Below the pieces are notes generated by a model, which did not search any database, had not been told where the DNA came from, and saw only the letters and a list, made by a program, of their open reading frames with translations. Shown in pieces: positions 1 to 10,308 of a stretch of 64,000 bases of DNA. The stretch covers positions 492,680 through 556,679 of the forward strand of contig MU278367.1 in assembly GCA_022385755.1 (NCBI GenBank), written 5' to 3'. A program made the position numbers and the translations under genes. Each line of letters opens with the position of its first letter. Within the stretch, counting starts at the first letter, position 1. The DNA is from Trametopsis cervina (Eukaryota; Basidiomycota; Agaricomycetes; Polyporales; Irpicaceae).

Positions 1-241
1 AAGGCCGCAGAACCGAGGAGGTCTGTACGTTGCGATTGGTCGATTGTAAGGAAAGGTTTTGGGGAACATACTCACCAAACAATCCGAGAACACCCTCCGA
101 AGCTTCGAGGAAAGCGACGGTGTCGACGCCAGCGTCGGTCACCGGTACGTCTGCGAAAGACTTCGATGTAATCAGCATCCAGAGCGCGACTACGCACTGA
201 TAGAGCAGCCATACCTTCACTCGTTCGAGATAGGGAGCCAT
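1..241 (-). CDS. Glycolipid transfer protein (GLTP/HET-C2 family), 5' part only
   Basis: GLTP-fold proteins carry glycosphingolipids between membranes in the cytosol. Only the N-terminus is in the window; the gene runs off the left edge. Three exons can be read on the minus strand: 241-215 (MAPYLERVK), 160-76 (SFADVPVTDAG, DTVAFLEASEGVLGLF) and 22-1 (DLLGSAAF). The two introns (214-161 and 75-23) have GTATGG/GTGAGT donors and AAG/CAG acceptors. Joined, the text matches the fungal GLTP start 'VKSFADVPV..GVDTVAFLEASEG', followed by the 'D.LGS.AF' block of helix 2. The start is the ATG at 241. The family assignment rests on sequence memory of this conserved N-terminus; lipid-binding residues of the later helices lie outside the window. 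It is divergent from the reductase gene at 491, with 249 bases between the starts. Confidence 0.85.
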   Translation of the reverse strand, partial: MAPYLERVKVWLLYQCVVALWMLITSKSFADVPVTDAGVDTVAFLEASEGVLGLFGEYVPQNLSLQSTNRNVQTSSVLRP

Positions 242-490
242 GGTAGAAAATAGTTTGAGATAGAGGGTAAGACCAACGAAGGTTTGCTGGCAGAAGTTGA
301 TGGTAGCGAACGAGGCTAACACACGCCGACGCCTTGCAGCATGCAACGCCCCGCTCTCCCCAGAAGGCGCCCAATCTAGGTGGTACCCCGGGGCATGCCA
401 TGATTTTGGTAATCGATCACTTCAGCTATCAAATTCGGGCTCCCATCAGACGAGTGGCCAGCCTGAACCACTAACTTTACAAGGTCCAGA

Positions 491-1234
491 ATGCCGCACG
501 CAGATACAGCGTATGTCCCGCAGGGGCTGGGGAAGCCTGAGTTCTGGGAGCACGTCCATGACCAGTTAGCTTCTCTGCTCGATGGACAGCGGTCATGGGT
601 ACGTCTATTCCATCCGGTCTTTTACATTCAGCGGGATTCTGACTGATGAACACCCTCCCGCAGGTGGTTAATCTCTCCAACGCGGCTGCGCTGATCTACA
701 ATGCGCTGCTTGCATATGAACCCCATTTTGGCCAGGGTGACAGGGCAGTGAATTGGTGTGGTAAGCAGAAAAATTGTTATGACATCGACGACGCCAAGGA
801 TATTCAATTTGTGGCTTACTACAGGCTTCTACATCCAATCTGCTCTTTACCCTCAGGCCAAGACCGTAGTCAAAGAGGGCACTGCGCCTTCATTAAGTTA
901 TCGGCACCTCCTCTTAGGACCCTTCTGCGGCAAACCGGCATGTCAATTTATCAACGTCGAACCAGGAAGGGCCAAAGGTGTTTGCGCGGATGCCTTCATG
1001 GGCCGCACCACCGTTCTCGTCCCTGATGTCGAGGCATACCCCGGGCATATCGCATGCGACGGAGAGACAAAGAGTGAAATCGTCTGCCCTTTGATCGTAC
1101 GAGTGTCGGACCATGAAACTATGACAGTGGGCGTACTGGACCTCGATTGCCTGGGGCAATCGGGGTTCTCGGAGGAGGACAAAGTGGGTTTAGAGAAGAT
1201 AGCACAGCTTATTTCAGGGAGCTGTGACTGGTAG
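491..1234 (+). CDS. Free methionine-R-sulfoxide reductase (GAF domain, fRMsr)
   Basis: Reduces free L-methionine-(R)-sulfoxide with thioredoxin in the cytosol, an oxidative-stress repair step. Exons 491-598, 664-760 and 825-1234 give 204 residues; yeast fRMsr has about 180. The whole chain is one GAF domain. It starts MPHADTAYVPQGLGKPEF, then has the NLSNAAALIYNALL helix and NWCGFY. Next comes GPFCGKPACQFI, then GVCADAFM, and PGHIACDGETKSEIVCPL. The three cysteines equivalent to the catalytic/resolving set (ACQ, GVC, ACDG) are all present, plus an extra one in GPFC. The C-terminus VLDLDCLGQ..F..ED is typical. Introns are GTACGT..CAG and GTAAGC..CAG. It converges on the cysteinyl-tRNA synthetase gene with a 69-base gap. 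Confidence 0.95.
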
Positions 1235-1303
1235 AATAGGCGAATAAGCGAAAGGAGCGCAAATCCGCTGGTAGCGAGGGGATAGACAACAGAGACATGT
1301 ACT

Positions 1304-4300
1304 CTATGATAATGACGATTGTTGCTCCCTCTGCCACGCTAGGAACTCCTCGTGTGCACTTTTCTGATTGGTCCACTCTTTCAGGACCTTCTTTGCCGCG
1401 TTCTTACTCAACTCCTTCCCTTGTCCATCTGTCAAAGGAACTCCGTCCTCGTTCCAACTGCCGTACGTCGCTTCCGGTACGTGTGGTGGCTTGAACATAT
1501 CTAGCGGCGAAAGTCGACCTTTTTCAAGTTTCGCGAGCTTCTTCTGACGCTCTGCCTCCGCAGCAGCGGCTTTCCGAGCGAGCTTGGCCTGCTCTTGTGC
1601 TCGTTTCTCATCTCGGGCCTTGATCAGCTCAGCTGGCGACACCAATTTCACAAGAGCCTTTCCATCTGGCAAAGCGGCGAATTAAGTGATCCTTTTGAAG
1701 GAAGAATGAGATTATCAATGATTCATAGAATGCGTACCTTCCTGATCATCCAGTGCGACACCCAACGGCACGAGATCGGTATCGCGAAGCTTGTCGCACA
1801 GTGCTAAAATGTCTTTTAGCGCCTGGGCCTGAGCCTCATCTTTCTTCTCTGCCTTTGCGGCATCAATAGCAAGCTTGCGAACCCCATCTCTGAAAGAGGA
1901 CAGCGAGCGAAGATAAGGCATGAGAATTTCCTCGCGCTATGTGTCCATTTGTATGGTTTAGAGTTGTCAGTAAGGCACTGGGTCGACCGAGGAGCAGAGG
2001 AACGTTGCTCACGTTAACGTTTTCCTCTCCCTCGGCGGCGTCCTGGCCCCAGCCAATCTCAGAAGATTCGCCTTCTCCAAGACCGAACATGCGTAACATC
2101 TCGCCTACCCATCTCGCCACTCTCTCCACCACGCTTACGTCTAGGTTCGTATTGATATTGCGAGATTTGATATAGACATTGGTTCGAGAGACGATGTCCC
2201 GGATTACATCCAGCGCCACGGGTGTGTTGTACGAGTCACAAAGAGCGGCGCGGAACGCGAGCTGAGCTTGATGAAACTTCTCTGTAAGATCCTTCTCAGC
2301 GTCTCCATATCGGTGGGAGGACTCGTTACGAGGCCCTTCTGCCTGAGCTTGATGAATGAGAGCCTTCACGTTGCCGAAGAAGTTCTACGATGGAACGAAA
2401 ACTTGTTTCAATGCACAGAAAAATGTGTGAAAGATGACCGTGCGCACATTCAGCGTCGCCTCAAGGTTCTTCACCTCGCCGGTCATTAGAGATTCAGAGA
2501 AGTCAACTTTCGCATTCCAGAGCTGCGTAAGGAACGCGAGCCTCATCTGACGGGCGGTGTATTTCTGGAGGATTTCCTAAGAACATGCGAGGGTCGGTCA
2601 GAACATCGTCCTAAACGGCTCGGGAAACGGGGCACTGACGTCAATGGTGACGAAGTTCTTCAAAGATTTACTCATCTTGAGGCCTTCGATGTGCAGATGA
2701 CCCGTATGCAGGAAGTAATTCACCCACGTACGGCACTCATGGTATGCCTGATGAGAGTAAGCCTCATGCTAACAACGAGTTTGCAATAATGGTGTCCCAC
2801 CTCGCTCTGTGCCATCTCATTATCGTGATGGGGGAAAGCCAAGTCGACGCCACCGGAATGGATGTCCATGTTATCTCCTAGCACTGCACTAGCCATCACG
2901 GAGCACTCGATGTGCCATCCAGGCCGCCCAGGACCCCATGGCGACGGCCAGCTTGGCTCACCCGGTTTCGACGCCTTCCACAAAGCAAAGTCGGCCGACG
3001 ACCGGCGACCTGTCGCAACTGACAGCGCGCCCTCACCTTCTGCCAAAAGCTCATTGTTCCCTTTACTCCATGGTTCAAGCTTGGCGTAATCGTGAGTCTC
3101 CGCCTTGTCGAAGGTGCGCGTGTCAAAGTAGACACTGCCATCGACCTCATAGCCATATCCGTTCTTGATGATCCCCTCGACAAAGGCTACAATCTCCGGT
3201 ACATATTCGGTGACGCGCGTCAATGTATCGGGATCGCGCACGCGCAAGCGACGCATATCATTGAAGAATTGCTGCTCCCAATACGAGGATAAATTTCGGA
3301 ATATGCTGTGGTCGGTTACTGAATGACCTTCCTACGGTGAGTCAGTGCGTTGGGAATAGATTATTAACAAAAATGTACGTACTGCTGCATCCAGGGTCAG
3401 CGCAAGGATGTCACGCGAGTCCTCTATGAGAGAATGCGCCGCTTCTTGTGAAGTTTGTTGCTGTTTTATCACAGTCTGCAGGGCAGTGTATGCTTTGTTC
3501 TGCAACATATCTTCTGTACTGGGAAAGGTGCGTCTAGATCATGTGACATACCGCTGCAGAGAAATGCATGTCGAATTTCTCGTCTCGTTTCAAGCATTCT
3601 TGCTTCCAGGTCTTGTCTGCGTCCTGGAAACGTGTAACCAAAGGGGGCCACGCATCCTGTTCTGATCCCTCGGCAGGCTTGTCTGAGGCTTGAAGGCCTT
3701 TTGACACTTTCGAGCGCACATAGCTTGTCCACGAGTCAGTGACAATGGTGAGCAATTCAGGCGTCAAGGCTGTGTGACTGGTCTTGAACTTCTCGAAAAG
3801 ATGGTTTTGGCGCGCTCGTATGATGATCTGTACATGGTTAGAATTTGTATACTTTCGACGTGAGTGATGTACATACCTTGTCATCGATATCTGTGATATT
3901 CATGACGAAATGGACGTCGTAACCGAAATAATCGGTCATAATTCTTCGTAGTACATCTTGTGTCACATAGTTGCTGTAGCCAGGATTAGAGTCTCACGCG
4001 ATGTCATGTAGTGTTACTTACCGAGCGTGTCCCATGTGCGATGCATCGTAGACCGTGGGCCCGCAATTATACCACTTGACGTGTCGCCCATTCGCAGCCA
4101 CAAACTCCGTCTTGCGCCCGTAGCAAATCCCTCAGCACACGCACGCTCTCCTAAGTCCCATAGCCTGCTCACCTTTGTCCGCGTGAGGGAATTATACACC
4201 TTCAAGACCGGTTCCTCCGTTTTCGTGATCGGCAGCCGCCACTCGGGTTGTTGAACGGCCATTTTGCGCCTCTCAGCAAGCAGAAATGAAGTCGCGGAAT

Positions 4301-4367
4301 ATGCCCTCGAAGACCTGGCCGATGAAAGGCGAACGCAGAAAGGAGATCTAAGCCGTGCGGAAAGCAT
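1304..4367 (-). CDS. Cysteinyl-tRNA synthetase, probably cytosolic plus mitochondrial
   Basis: Class I synthetase that charges tRNA-Cys. Eleven exons were traced: 4367-4173, 4110-4022, 3973-3877, 3827-3552, 3499-3383, 3331-2801, 2747-2640, 2576-2448, 2384-2013, 1936-1738 and 1665-1304. They give 824 residues from the first ATG or 789 from the second ATG at 4262. Signatures seen: [10 protein letters not shown] and HMGHAR (HIGH motif, exon 2), [10 protein letters not shown] with [15 protein letters not shown] (zinc and cysteine site), and KMSKSLKN (exon 7). The C-terminus has a lysine/alanine-rich coiled coil ([17 protein letters not shown]) and then [10 protein letters not shown], a eukaryotic CysRS feature. 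Between the two ATGs lies a 35-residue arginine/serine-rich, acid-poor leader with a possible RAY|S mitochondrial cleavage site. No second CysRS gene is seen in the window. Confidence 0.96.
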
Positions 4368-4594
4368 CCGCGATTTATTCTGGCGAATGCATCAGGAAAG
4401 TGCGAATGACTGCTTAGCGCCGTGATCTCTTGTGATCAGGTCACGCACGACCACGTTGATCGCGTTCACTCAGCGACATATCTTGTCTCAATCGATGAGT
4501 GGCCCTCTCACTGCAATATTCCAAGTTCTACCGTTGGCGAGAAATCCCAACCGAGGACGCACCGACCTCCTTTCATAAGGCTCTTAAGTCATTC

Positions 4595-4756
4595 TTAAGT
4601 CCGGCTCGGGTGTGGTTCGGATGCTGGAAGAGCTTCCTTAGGTTGCGTGGTCAAATCGTTGAAGATGGTCGCTGAGCGTCCTTGCTGTTGGAAGACTATG
4701 GCGGGGACGATCATATGAATAACACCGAGCAAGAAGACGATACCAAAAATAACCAT
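4595..4756 (-). CDS. Small membrane-protein ORF of unknown function, 5' end unclear
   Basis: A 53-codon reading frame begins MVIFGIVFLLGVIHMIVP, one strong membrane segment, and ends with a polar tail (ATIFNDL, KEALPASEPHPSRT). I do not recognise it. The frame extends upstream to an acceptor-like AAACCAG at about 4774, so a spliced upstream exon is likely. A frame-compatible 51-base intron (weak donor GTTCTT, branch GCTAAAC) would join it to GTGCC at about 4830, close to the transposon that starts at 4858. The original start may therefore lie beyond the insertion. It could be a short real gene, the 3' remnant of a broken gene, or chance. Hydrophobic composition and the clean frame favour coding. 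Confidence 0.35.
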   Translation of the reverse strand: MVIFGIVFLLGVIHMIVPAIVFQQQGRSATIFNDLTTQPKEALPASEPHPSRT

Positions 4757-4857
4757 GTCAAGAAAGCGGTCTGGTTTCTTTTACACGTTTAGCTTATACC
4801 ATTGCACGAAGACAGAAGAACCGGCACCAGTGCCAAAGCGTGAGTTGTGACGACATA

Positions 4858-4895
4858 AGGTAGACGTCACTAGGAACGGGCACCCTTATGTAAGC
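4858..4895 (+). repeat. Left terminal inverted repeat of the MITE-like element
   Basis: Matches the reverse complement of 5432-5470 except for one indel within the run of C (CCC here, CCCC at the right end). The near identity suggests a fairly recent insertion. Confidence 0.85.
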
Positions 4896-5431
4896 GGAGC
4901 GTCTATTGTAAGCGCCGGCCAATATCGCGAGTTCAAAAAATTTTGAAGTCGGAATGGAGGGGCAGATATGAACTTTCAACACTTCAATTATATGTGACTC
5001 CTACTTAATCCTTATTTTTGTGTTTCTGACAGCTCTCATCCCCTGGATGAGGGGTCTTGTCTTTGCTATCATCTGGTGACCGTGTAGCTGCGGCTGTCCA
5101 TCAGCGCCGGTCAGCTGTACGGATCACGCCGCGCTGATGTCCGTGATCCGCTATCCAGATAAGGCAGGTATAAATTTAGCGCTTAACAGGCGCCCGGCCA
5201 AATCGTAGCCATGATTTTTTCAACATGGCTCCAGACGACTCGGAAAGTCGAAATGATGCGTTTTAGTTCGAAAAATATTTTTGGTCAATAAATATTTTCT
5301 CTCAACAAGAATCGACTAAACCTTCAATAGGAATCAAAGAACACATCCTTACGCCTTATCCCCATTGATTACTTCCCCACTCCGAGAGTTGTGCCCGTCG
5401 CTATTGTCGACGTCGACGTCGGCGGGCGTCT

Positions 5432-5470
5432 GCTTACATAAGGGGTGCCCGTTCCTAGTGACGTCTACCT
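5432..5470 (-). repeat. Right terminal inverted repeat of the MITE-like element
   Basis: Mirror partner of 4858-4895, followed directly by the TA duplication at 5471-5472. Confidence 0.85.
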
Positions 5471-5648
5471 TAGCATGAATACATGAAATCGTTATAAAGA
5501 AAAAAGAAGTGATACATTCAGCAAGTAAAATAGGATCTCTTTAGATAAACTGAAGTCCGAGGATGAGAGGCAAGTAACTATCGAGAGCAACACACACATA
5601 TTCTACACACGACAACCGAAAACCCCGCTAACAAAATCAAGTCGACTT

Positions 5649-7520
5649 TTACGCCTTATCCTGGTAAGGATCCGAGTAGGCCGAGTGCCCCTCGTCGTGC
5701 GCGTACAAGCCCTTGGACGCGTCCGAGCTCTCGCTAACGTGAATATTCCTATACGCAGACTCGTGGCGGGAACCACCGCGGCGCCGGCGTACGAGCGTGA
5801 AGATGAGTGCGCCGATAGCGATGACGGCCACGACGATCGCGCCGAGGATGATAGCGGGCAAGCAATGCCTGAGCTGGTCCGCGATGCTACCGCTGGGCAG
5901 GTTGAGCGAGTTGTTACTGGCGTCGTCGTTGTCCAGACTGCCGAGGACGTTGTTGGTCGTGGAGCCCGGGGCGCTCGTGCTGGAGGGGCTGCTGCCCCAG
6001 GAGGTGGCGGACGGCGGCCAGGAGATGGTGGCGCTTGTGCGGCTCGCGGTGAAGAACTCGTGCGCGGCGGTAGTGTTGACGACAGGCAGGAATTGGTACT
6101 GCGCTTGGGTCAGCTTTGCGTCAGCATAGCCTGTAGTGAACGCCACGTTCTCAACTAAGATAGACACGGGTCAGGTCGAAGCGGAAAACGAAAGAAGATA
6201 GGATACGCACGGAAAGACAGTCCGAAAATGATGTCTTCTGTTTGTGGGTTGCTCGTTGACGTCCTGGCGACAATCTAGAAGGATATTAGAAACTTGTATG
6301 TATGGAAAGAAAGGAGCGTCGGACTCACGGAACCCTGGCATTGTCCCGGCTTCGTCGGATCGGGAACAACGATAGACAGAGGGTCCAGCGGGACGTCCGT
6401 CTTGCTGTCGATTTGGACAGAGATGATGATCTCGTCGTTGCAGGGCATGTTCCAGATTCCGCTTGTCGCATTGAAAGTCAGACCAGGGGTGCCTTTGTAA
6501 ATGGCCTTGCCGAAATCAAGGGAAACCGTGGTCTCGAACTGCGTGGTAGACAGTCTGCCGACGACGGTGTTTTGCTGGGCTCCAGAGACAGTGCTGGCAA
6601 GTGGCAGCTTATTGCCGCCGACAGTGAAGCCGGTCACAGGGATTGCACCGTTGTTGGGTGTGACGCCTGGTTGGCTCAGAAGCTTCGACAAGTCGGGGAA
6701 ACCTGGTGTGGGAGTTCCGGCAGGGATGGAAAACAGGGTTTGAACGTCGATAGTGTCACCGACGGCAAAGAGACCGACGAATCCTGCTGAGTCAGGGGGG
6801 AACGCGCCATCGTCCAGACCGGCATACAGGAAGGAGATCACGGGGTGCTTTCCTGCTGTCACAGCCCCAGCAAGCAGCTGCTGCACAGAGGATGGAGTTG
6901 TACTTGATAGGGCTTTTTCCACTATAGAAGGTGCGCTAGTGCTTATACCAAAGACTCCCACGGCAACTTCGCCGGGAGCTGAGCTCTGTAGTCCCGGGTT
7001 GATGGCGGCATCCGACACTGAATAGTGGAAATTGTCAGTACTGTTGGAATAGGGGCACGGAACGCTGAGGGAAACATACAGATGTTGGTCGTAAAGTTTA
7101 CACCTTGTAATCCCACTGGCAATCCCAGCTTGATGGCGTGGTCACCCGTTATCGAGATGTTCGTGAAATCGAGGTTCAAAGAAGCCGTGGTGCTCGTCGC
7201 TGCCGCGGAATCCAAGCCGTCGAAGCGGCCTTGCACGAGAATATCCGAACTGAACGCAAAGAACGTGTCAATGCCGTATGACATGGAAATGACATAGCTG
7301 GAACACACCTATTCAAGTCCAATAACACTGGCGTCGCTCCGTTGCTACTAAAGTCGAGCGTAATGAGAACGTGGTCCCGGCTTGTGGCCAGGAGAGTATG
7401 GGACGCGAGATCCAGCAAGTCGCGTTTCTGCAGGCCTGGGAATCGCGCGGTCGTTCCTTCTGCCATGGATACCGCGAGAGATACGAATAGCGCAGCGCGC
7501 GCAAAGAAGCTGGACACCAT
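5649..7520 (-). CDS. Membrane-anchored aspartic-protease-like protein with degenerate active site
   Basis: Five exons (7520-7309, 7249-7080, 7017-6329, 6274-6211, 6154-5649) give 546 residues. A signal peptide (MVSSFFARAALFVSLAVS) leads into a pepsin (A1) fold. Spliced exon 1/2 reads VLLDLNSSDILVQG where active enzymes have VLLDTGSSDLWV. The C-lobe shows VTGFTVGG and AIYKGTPGLTFNATSGIWNMP, as in A1 proteases, but no second D-T/S-G is seen where expected (VVGRLSTTQFETTV instead). After a serine-rich stretch comes one membrane helix (AIILGAIVVAVIAIGALIF), then RRRRGG and a short acidic cytosolic tail. It is therefore probably a type I surface protein without normal peptidase activity. The 59-base first intron (GTGTGT..TTCAG) is inferred from the alignment; unspliced reading would hide the motif. 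Confidence 0.8.
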
Positions 7521-8979
7521 CGAGGAGGAAGTAAGGAGAAAGAGACAAAAAGAAGAAAAAACAAAGGAAAAAGGAGGCTACGGATAGACTCGGCTGGATT
7601 GAAGCTATATAGCTCTGGCGGGTCTCATAGCGGTGTGGGATCGATTGCTCGGGGGTGCGCTCAAACTGATGGCCAGCGTCACGTTTCACACGCGAGGACC
7701 GCCTCAAGGTGTTTCATATTGTTCAAAACGGTCGGCCGGCAGCGCCTCGTAATCGTCATCCTCTGTGGCCCATGAGTTCATCCAAAATAAACTCTACAGA
7801 GACGAGACTACGTGAATTCAGCTAAGACTTTGCCTCTAACCAGCACAACGAACAGAGCTGCAAAACAAAATTGAAGCTGAGCGATAGTTGTGGTTTGATT
7901 GGGATGCCCATGCATGCCCGGTAGCGCGGCGGCTGCAGGTCGGCTGTAATTTGAGCGCTGTGTTTAGGCGGTGCTGAAAGAGAAGTCCTTACGGTACACA
8001 AGTACGTATAACTTGAGGCGGGCTTGTCGGGTGCAGGACGTGCCTGCTAGTGGTAAAGGCTGCGTGCCCGACTGCACAGCGTATAAACACTGACGTGAGC
8101 CGATTAGGTCACGGTCACGAGGCTGTGTTTGCTGTGATTGGATGACGCGCTCGGCGATGTGGACGGTCAGATAATCTAGAGGAACAACCTCAACAAACTC
8201 TTTCTGTTGGCCAGACGAATCCCTTCGCCTTCGCCGAGATCTCGGTTTTTCCACAGCCAAAAGCACACTATTGATGTCACCTTATTTATGCCAGGTACTG
8301 CCATATTTTTCTCACCGATCCATATATGTAGCAAGGTGTAGCATGAGATCTCGCTGCTCACCGCCTCCGTTTCTTCCGAGCACAGCTCCCCGCCAGCAGT
8401 TGTATTGCAAGACGTCCTCAGACGGACAACTCGGTTGACCCTAGATGGTGCGTTGCTTCGAAGATGTGGCTGAGCTTATGTTACTAACCTGTACGTGCCT
8501 GAAGACATACCTGGTCAGTAGCATTTCCCAGTACTGCGTTTTCCACCTTGACGGGATCATGAACGGCCTCAAGAACTCGGAGAATATTGCAGTAACAGTG
8601 ATTCTAAACAGTGATTATCTGTAAGCGTCTTTCTGTACAGCCAAGTTGATTGAGATGGACATGATCTTGTCTGTTAACTACGACCTTCTACCCCACCATC
8701 TATATATCTTTCAATCCAGCACCGATGGCAATGTACGCTGACGACCCAAGGGCAACCGTCCTTATCCCTGTTGATACCCCGTAGGTTCTTCCTTGTCGCA
8801 CGGATATGAGTGATCACTCATCGCGGCTACCGTTGTCGCGCGCCAACCGCCGCGTCTGTCTTGCAGATCACATCCCCGTTCCTGCCACTTGCTATGTCTT
8901 CATATAACCAGCCCGCTGGCATCTAGAGTCGCTCGTCCCCATTTGCCTTTTCCGTTCTCAACCGCTTGCTACCAAGACC
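7521..8979. other. Intergenic region between two divergent genes
   Basis: This holds the promoters of the aspartic-protease-like gene (left, minus) and WOPR regulator 1 (right, plus). A purine-rich tract (7526-7580) lies just upstream of the first. A TATATAT stretch at about 8700 and pyrimidine-rich DNA before 8980 may belong to the second. Short open frames at 7964-8361 on the minus strand show no domain or splice-supported continuation. No RNA gene or repeat was recognised. Confidence 0.5.
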
Positions 8980-10308
8980 ATGCAACCACCAACGTGTAGC
9001 GGCATCCGAGTACGATCCGTCGCTGACTGCAACCTCATCTTCCACGCTGTATCTCTGGGACTCCTACCTCTGGTATCAAGACGACTTAGCATCGACGAAA
9101 GGAGAGAGATTCATTCGGGGTGTGTATTCGTATGGGAGGAGCGAAGTTCTACAATCGAAGCGGTAGGGGTACGTGCTCGTGGCGCCTCGCGTCCCTGCCT
9201 CACTCTAAAGGCTTATGGGTGATCCATTCAGGATGGCTTAGAGAGGTGGACAGATTCTAGGCGGTGGGGAGCGAGTCGCCTCGCTAAGGTACGCCGCGGT
9301 CCCGATGTCTTTCTCATCCCTGACCGTGTGGCCGCAGGACTTCCTCCTCTACCAAGAGAAGCTCCCAGACGTCAACGACCCTCACCTACGCGCTGCCATG
9401 TACGTATTTCTACCTGGCACTGCGCGCACTTTGCTCCGTGATGTTCGCTGGTACACATCGTTTACACTCTTTCATGCAGGCATCACAACCGGCTGGTAAA
9501 GCAAACATACTCGGTCTATGTTGATAAGCCCGATGGACGTCGGAAATGGCACCTAGGTATGTCTTCGCGGAATCATTTATACAGACGTGACCTGACGATG
9601 TTTCACTGACAACGCCTAGTTGCCTACTCTTCCCCGGAGATTGGACATCATCTGCCGACAGTGGACGACATCCCCGCGCTCGCTGCGTTGCGACATCAAG
9701 TGCCAGAAGGTGCCTATCAGGCCGCTCGTTACTCTAAAACTCGCACACGACAGGATGCTGAGACTGAAGAGCAGCAGCAACCACAGCAGCAACGGCGACT
9801 CTCTCCCCGACGAGCTGTGCGCGCTGCCGGACCATCCCCTTCCTCTAGCCCCGACGGCTTCAGCGCTGCAAGCGGAAGTGGTAGTGGAAAAAGCGCTAAC
9901 AATAGCCCAGAAATTGGTCTACCGTACACGCAAGCCCGCCGAACACCTCCGCCGACGTCAGTGTCGCACTCCAATATCACAGCGCCCGCACCTCCCCTCG
10001 CGTCTTCTTCCGCGTCTCCTCCCTCTCCTCCGCCGGTCACAATGCTTGCCAACGAAGTCGCGTCGCTCTCGATGGCATCCTCTCTTCCAAGAATTCCGCC
10101 ACCCCCGCCCTCACGACCCGATCCCGAATGGGTGCTCCGCAACTACGTCGCCGTGGCACCGAACATCCATCGCATGCCGCGCCGGCGGCTGCTCGACGAA
10201 CTCTCGTCAAAGGACATGGCCCCGCTCGTGTACATGCGCCCAAACCCTTATCGACAGCGGCACCCCCTCGACAACGACGCGCTCAGGGCGCTTGAAGTCT
10301 GGCGTTGA
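8980..10308 (+). CDS. WOPR-domain transcription factor 1 (Gti1/Pac2 family)
   Basis: Family members (Wor1, Ryp1, Gti1, Pac2) bind DNA through the two-part WOPR box and control developmental switches. Exons 8980-9168, 9232-9288, 9338-9399, 9480-9556 and 9620-10308 give 357 residues. WOPRa is residues about 5-90: IRVRSVADCNLIFHAVSLG, VFVWEERSS, LERWTDSRRWGASR and DFLLYQEK. WOPRb is about 105-150: LVKQTYSVYV, RRKWHLVAYSS and PTVDDIP. The rest is low-complexity (glutamine-, serine- and proline-rich, PPPPPSRPDPEW). It ends in a tail, MAPLVYMRPNPYRQRHPLD, resembling that of the second WOPR protein at 22-26 kb. The small first exon and long disordered C-terminus are normal for the family. Target genes cannot be read from sequence. 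Confidence 0.93.

Larger units (their letters stand above)
4858..5470. mobile_element. Non-autonomous DNA transposon (MITE-like) with 38/39-bp TIRs and TA duplication
   Basis: The ends 4858-4895 and 5432-5470 are inverted repeats of each other with one inserted C. Both begin AGGTAGACGTCACTAGGAAC and go on to a GGGCACCC core. The flanks are TA on both sides (4856-4857 and 5471-5472), consistent with a target-site duplication of the Tc1/mariner type. The 613-bp element has no open frame for a transposase, so any movement would need an enzyme from elsewhere. Inside is an 8-bp hairpin (CGGATCAC..GTGATCCG, about 5115-5150) and an AT-rich stretch around 5270-5300. It sits between a small membrane-protein ORF and the 3' end of the aspartic-protease-like gene. 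The superfamily is inferred from the TA alone. Confidence 0.85.
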
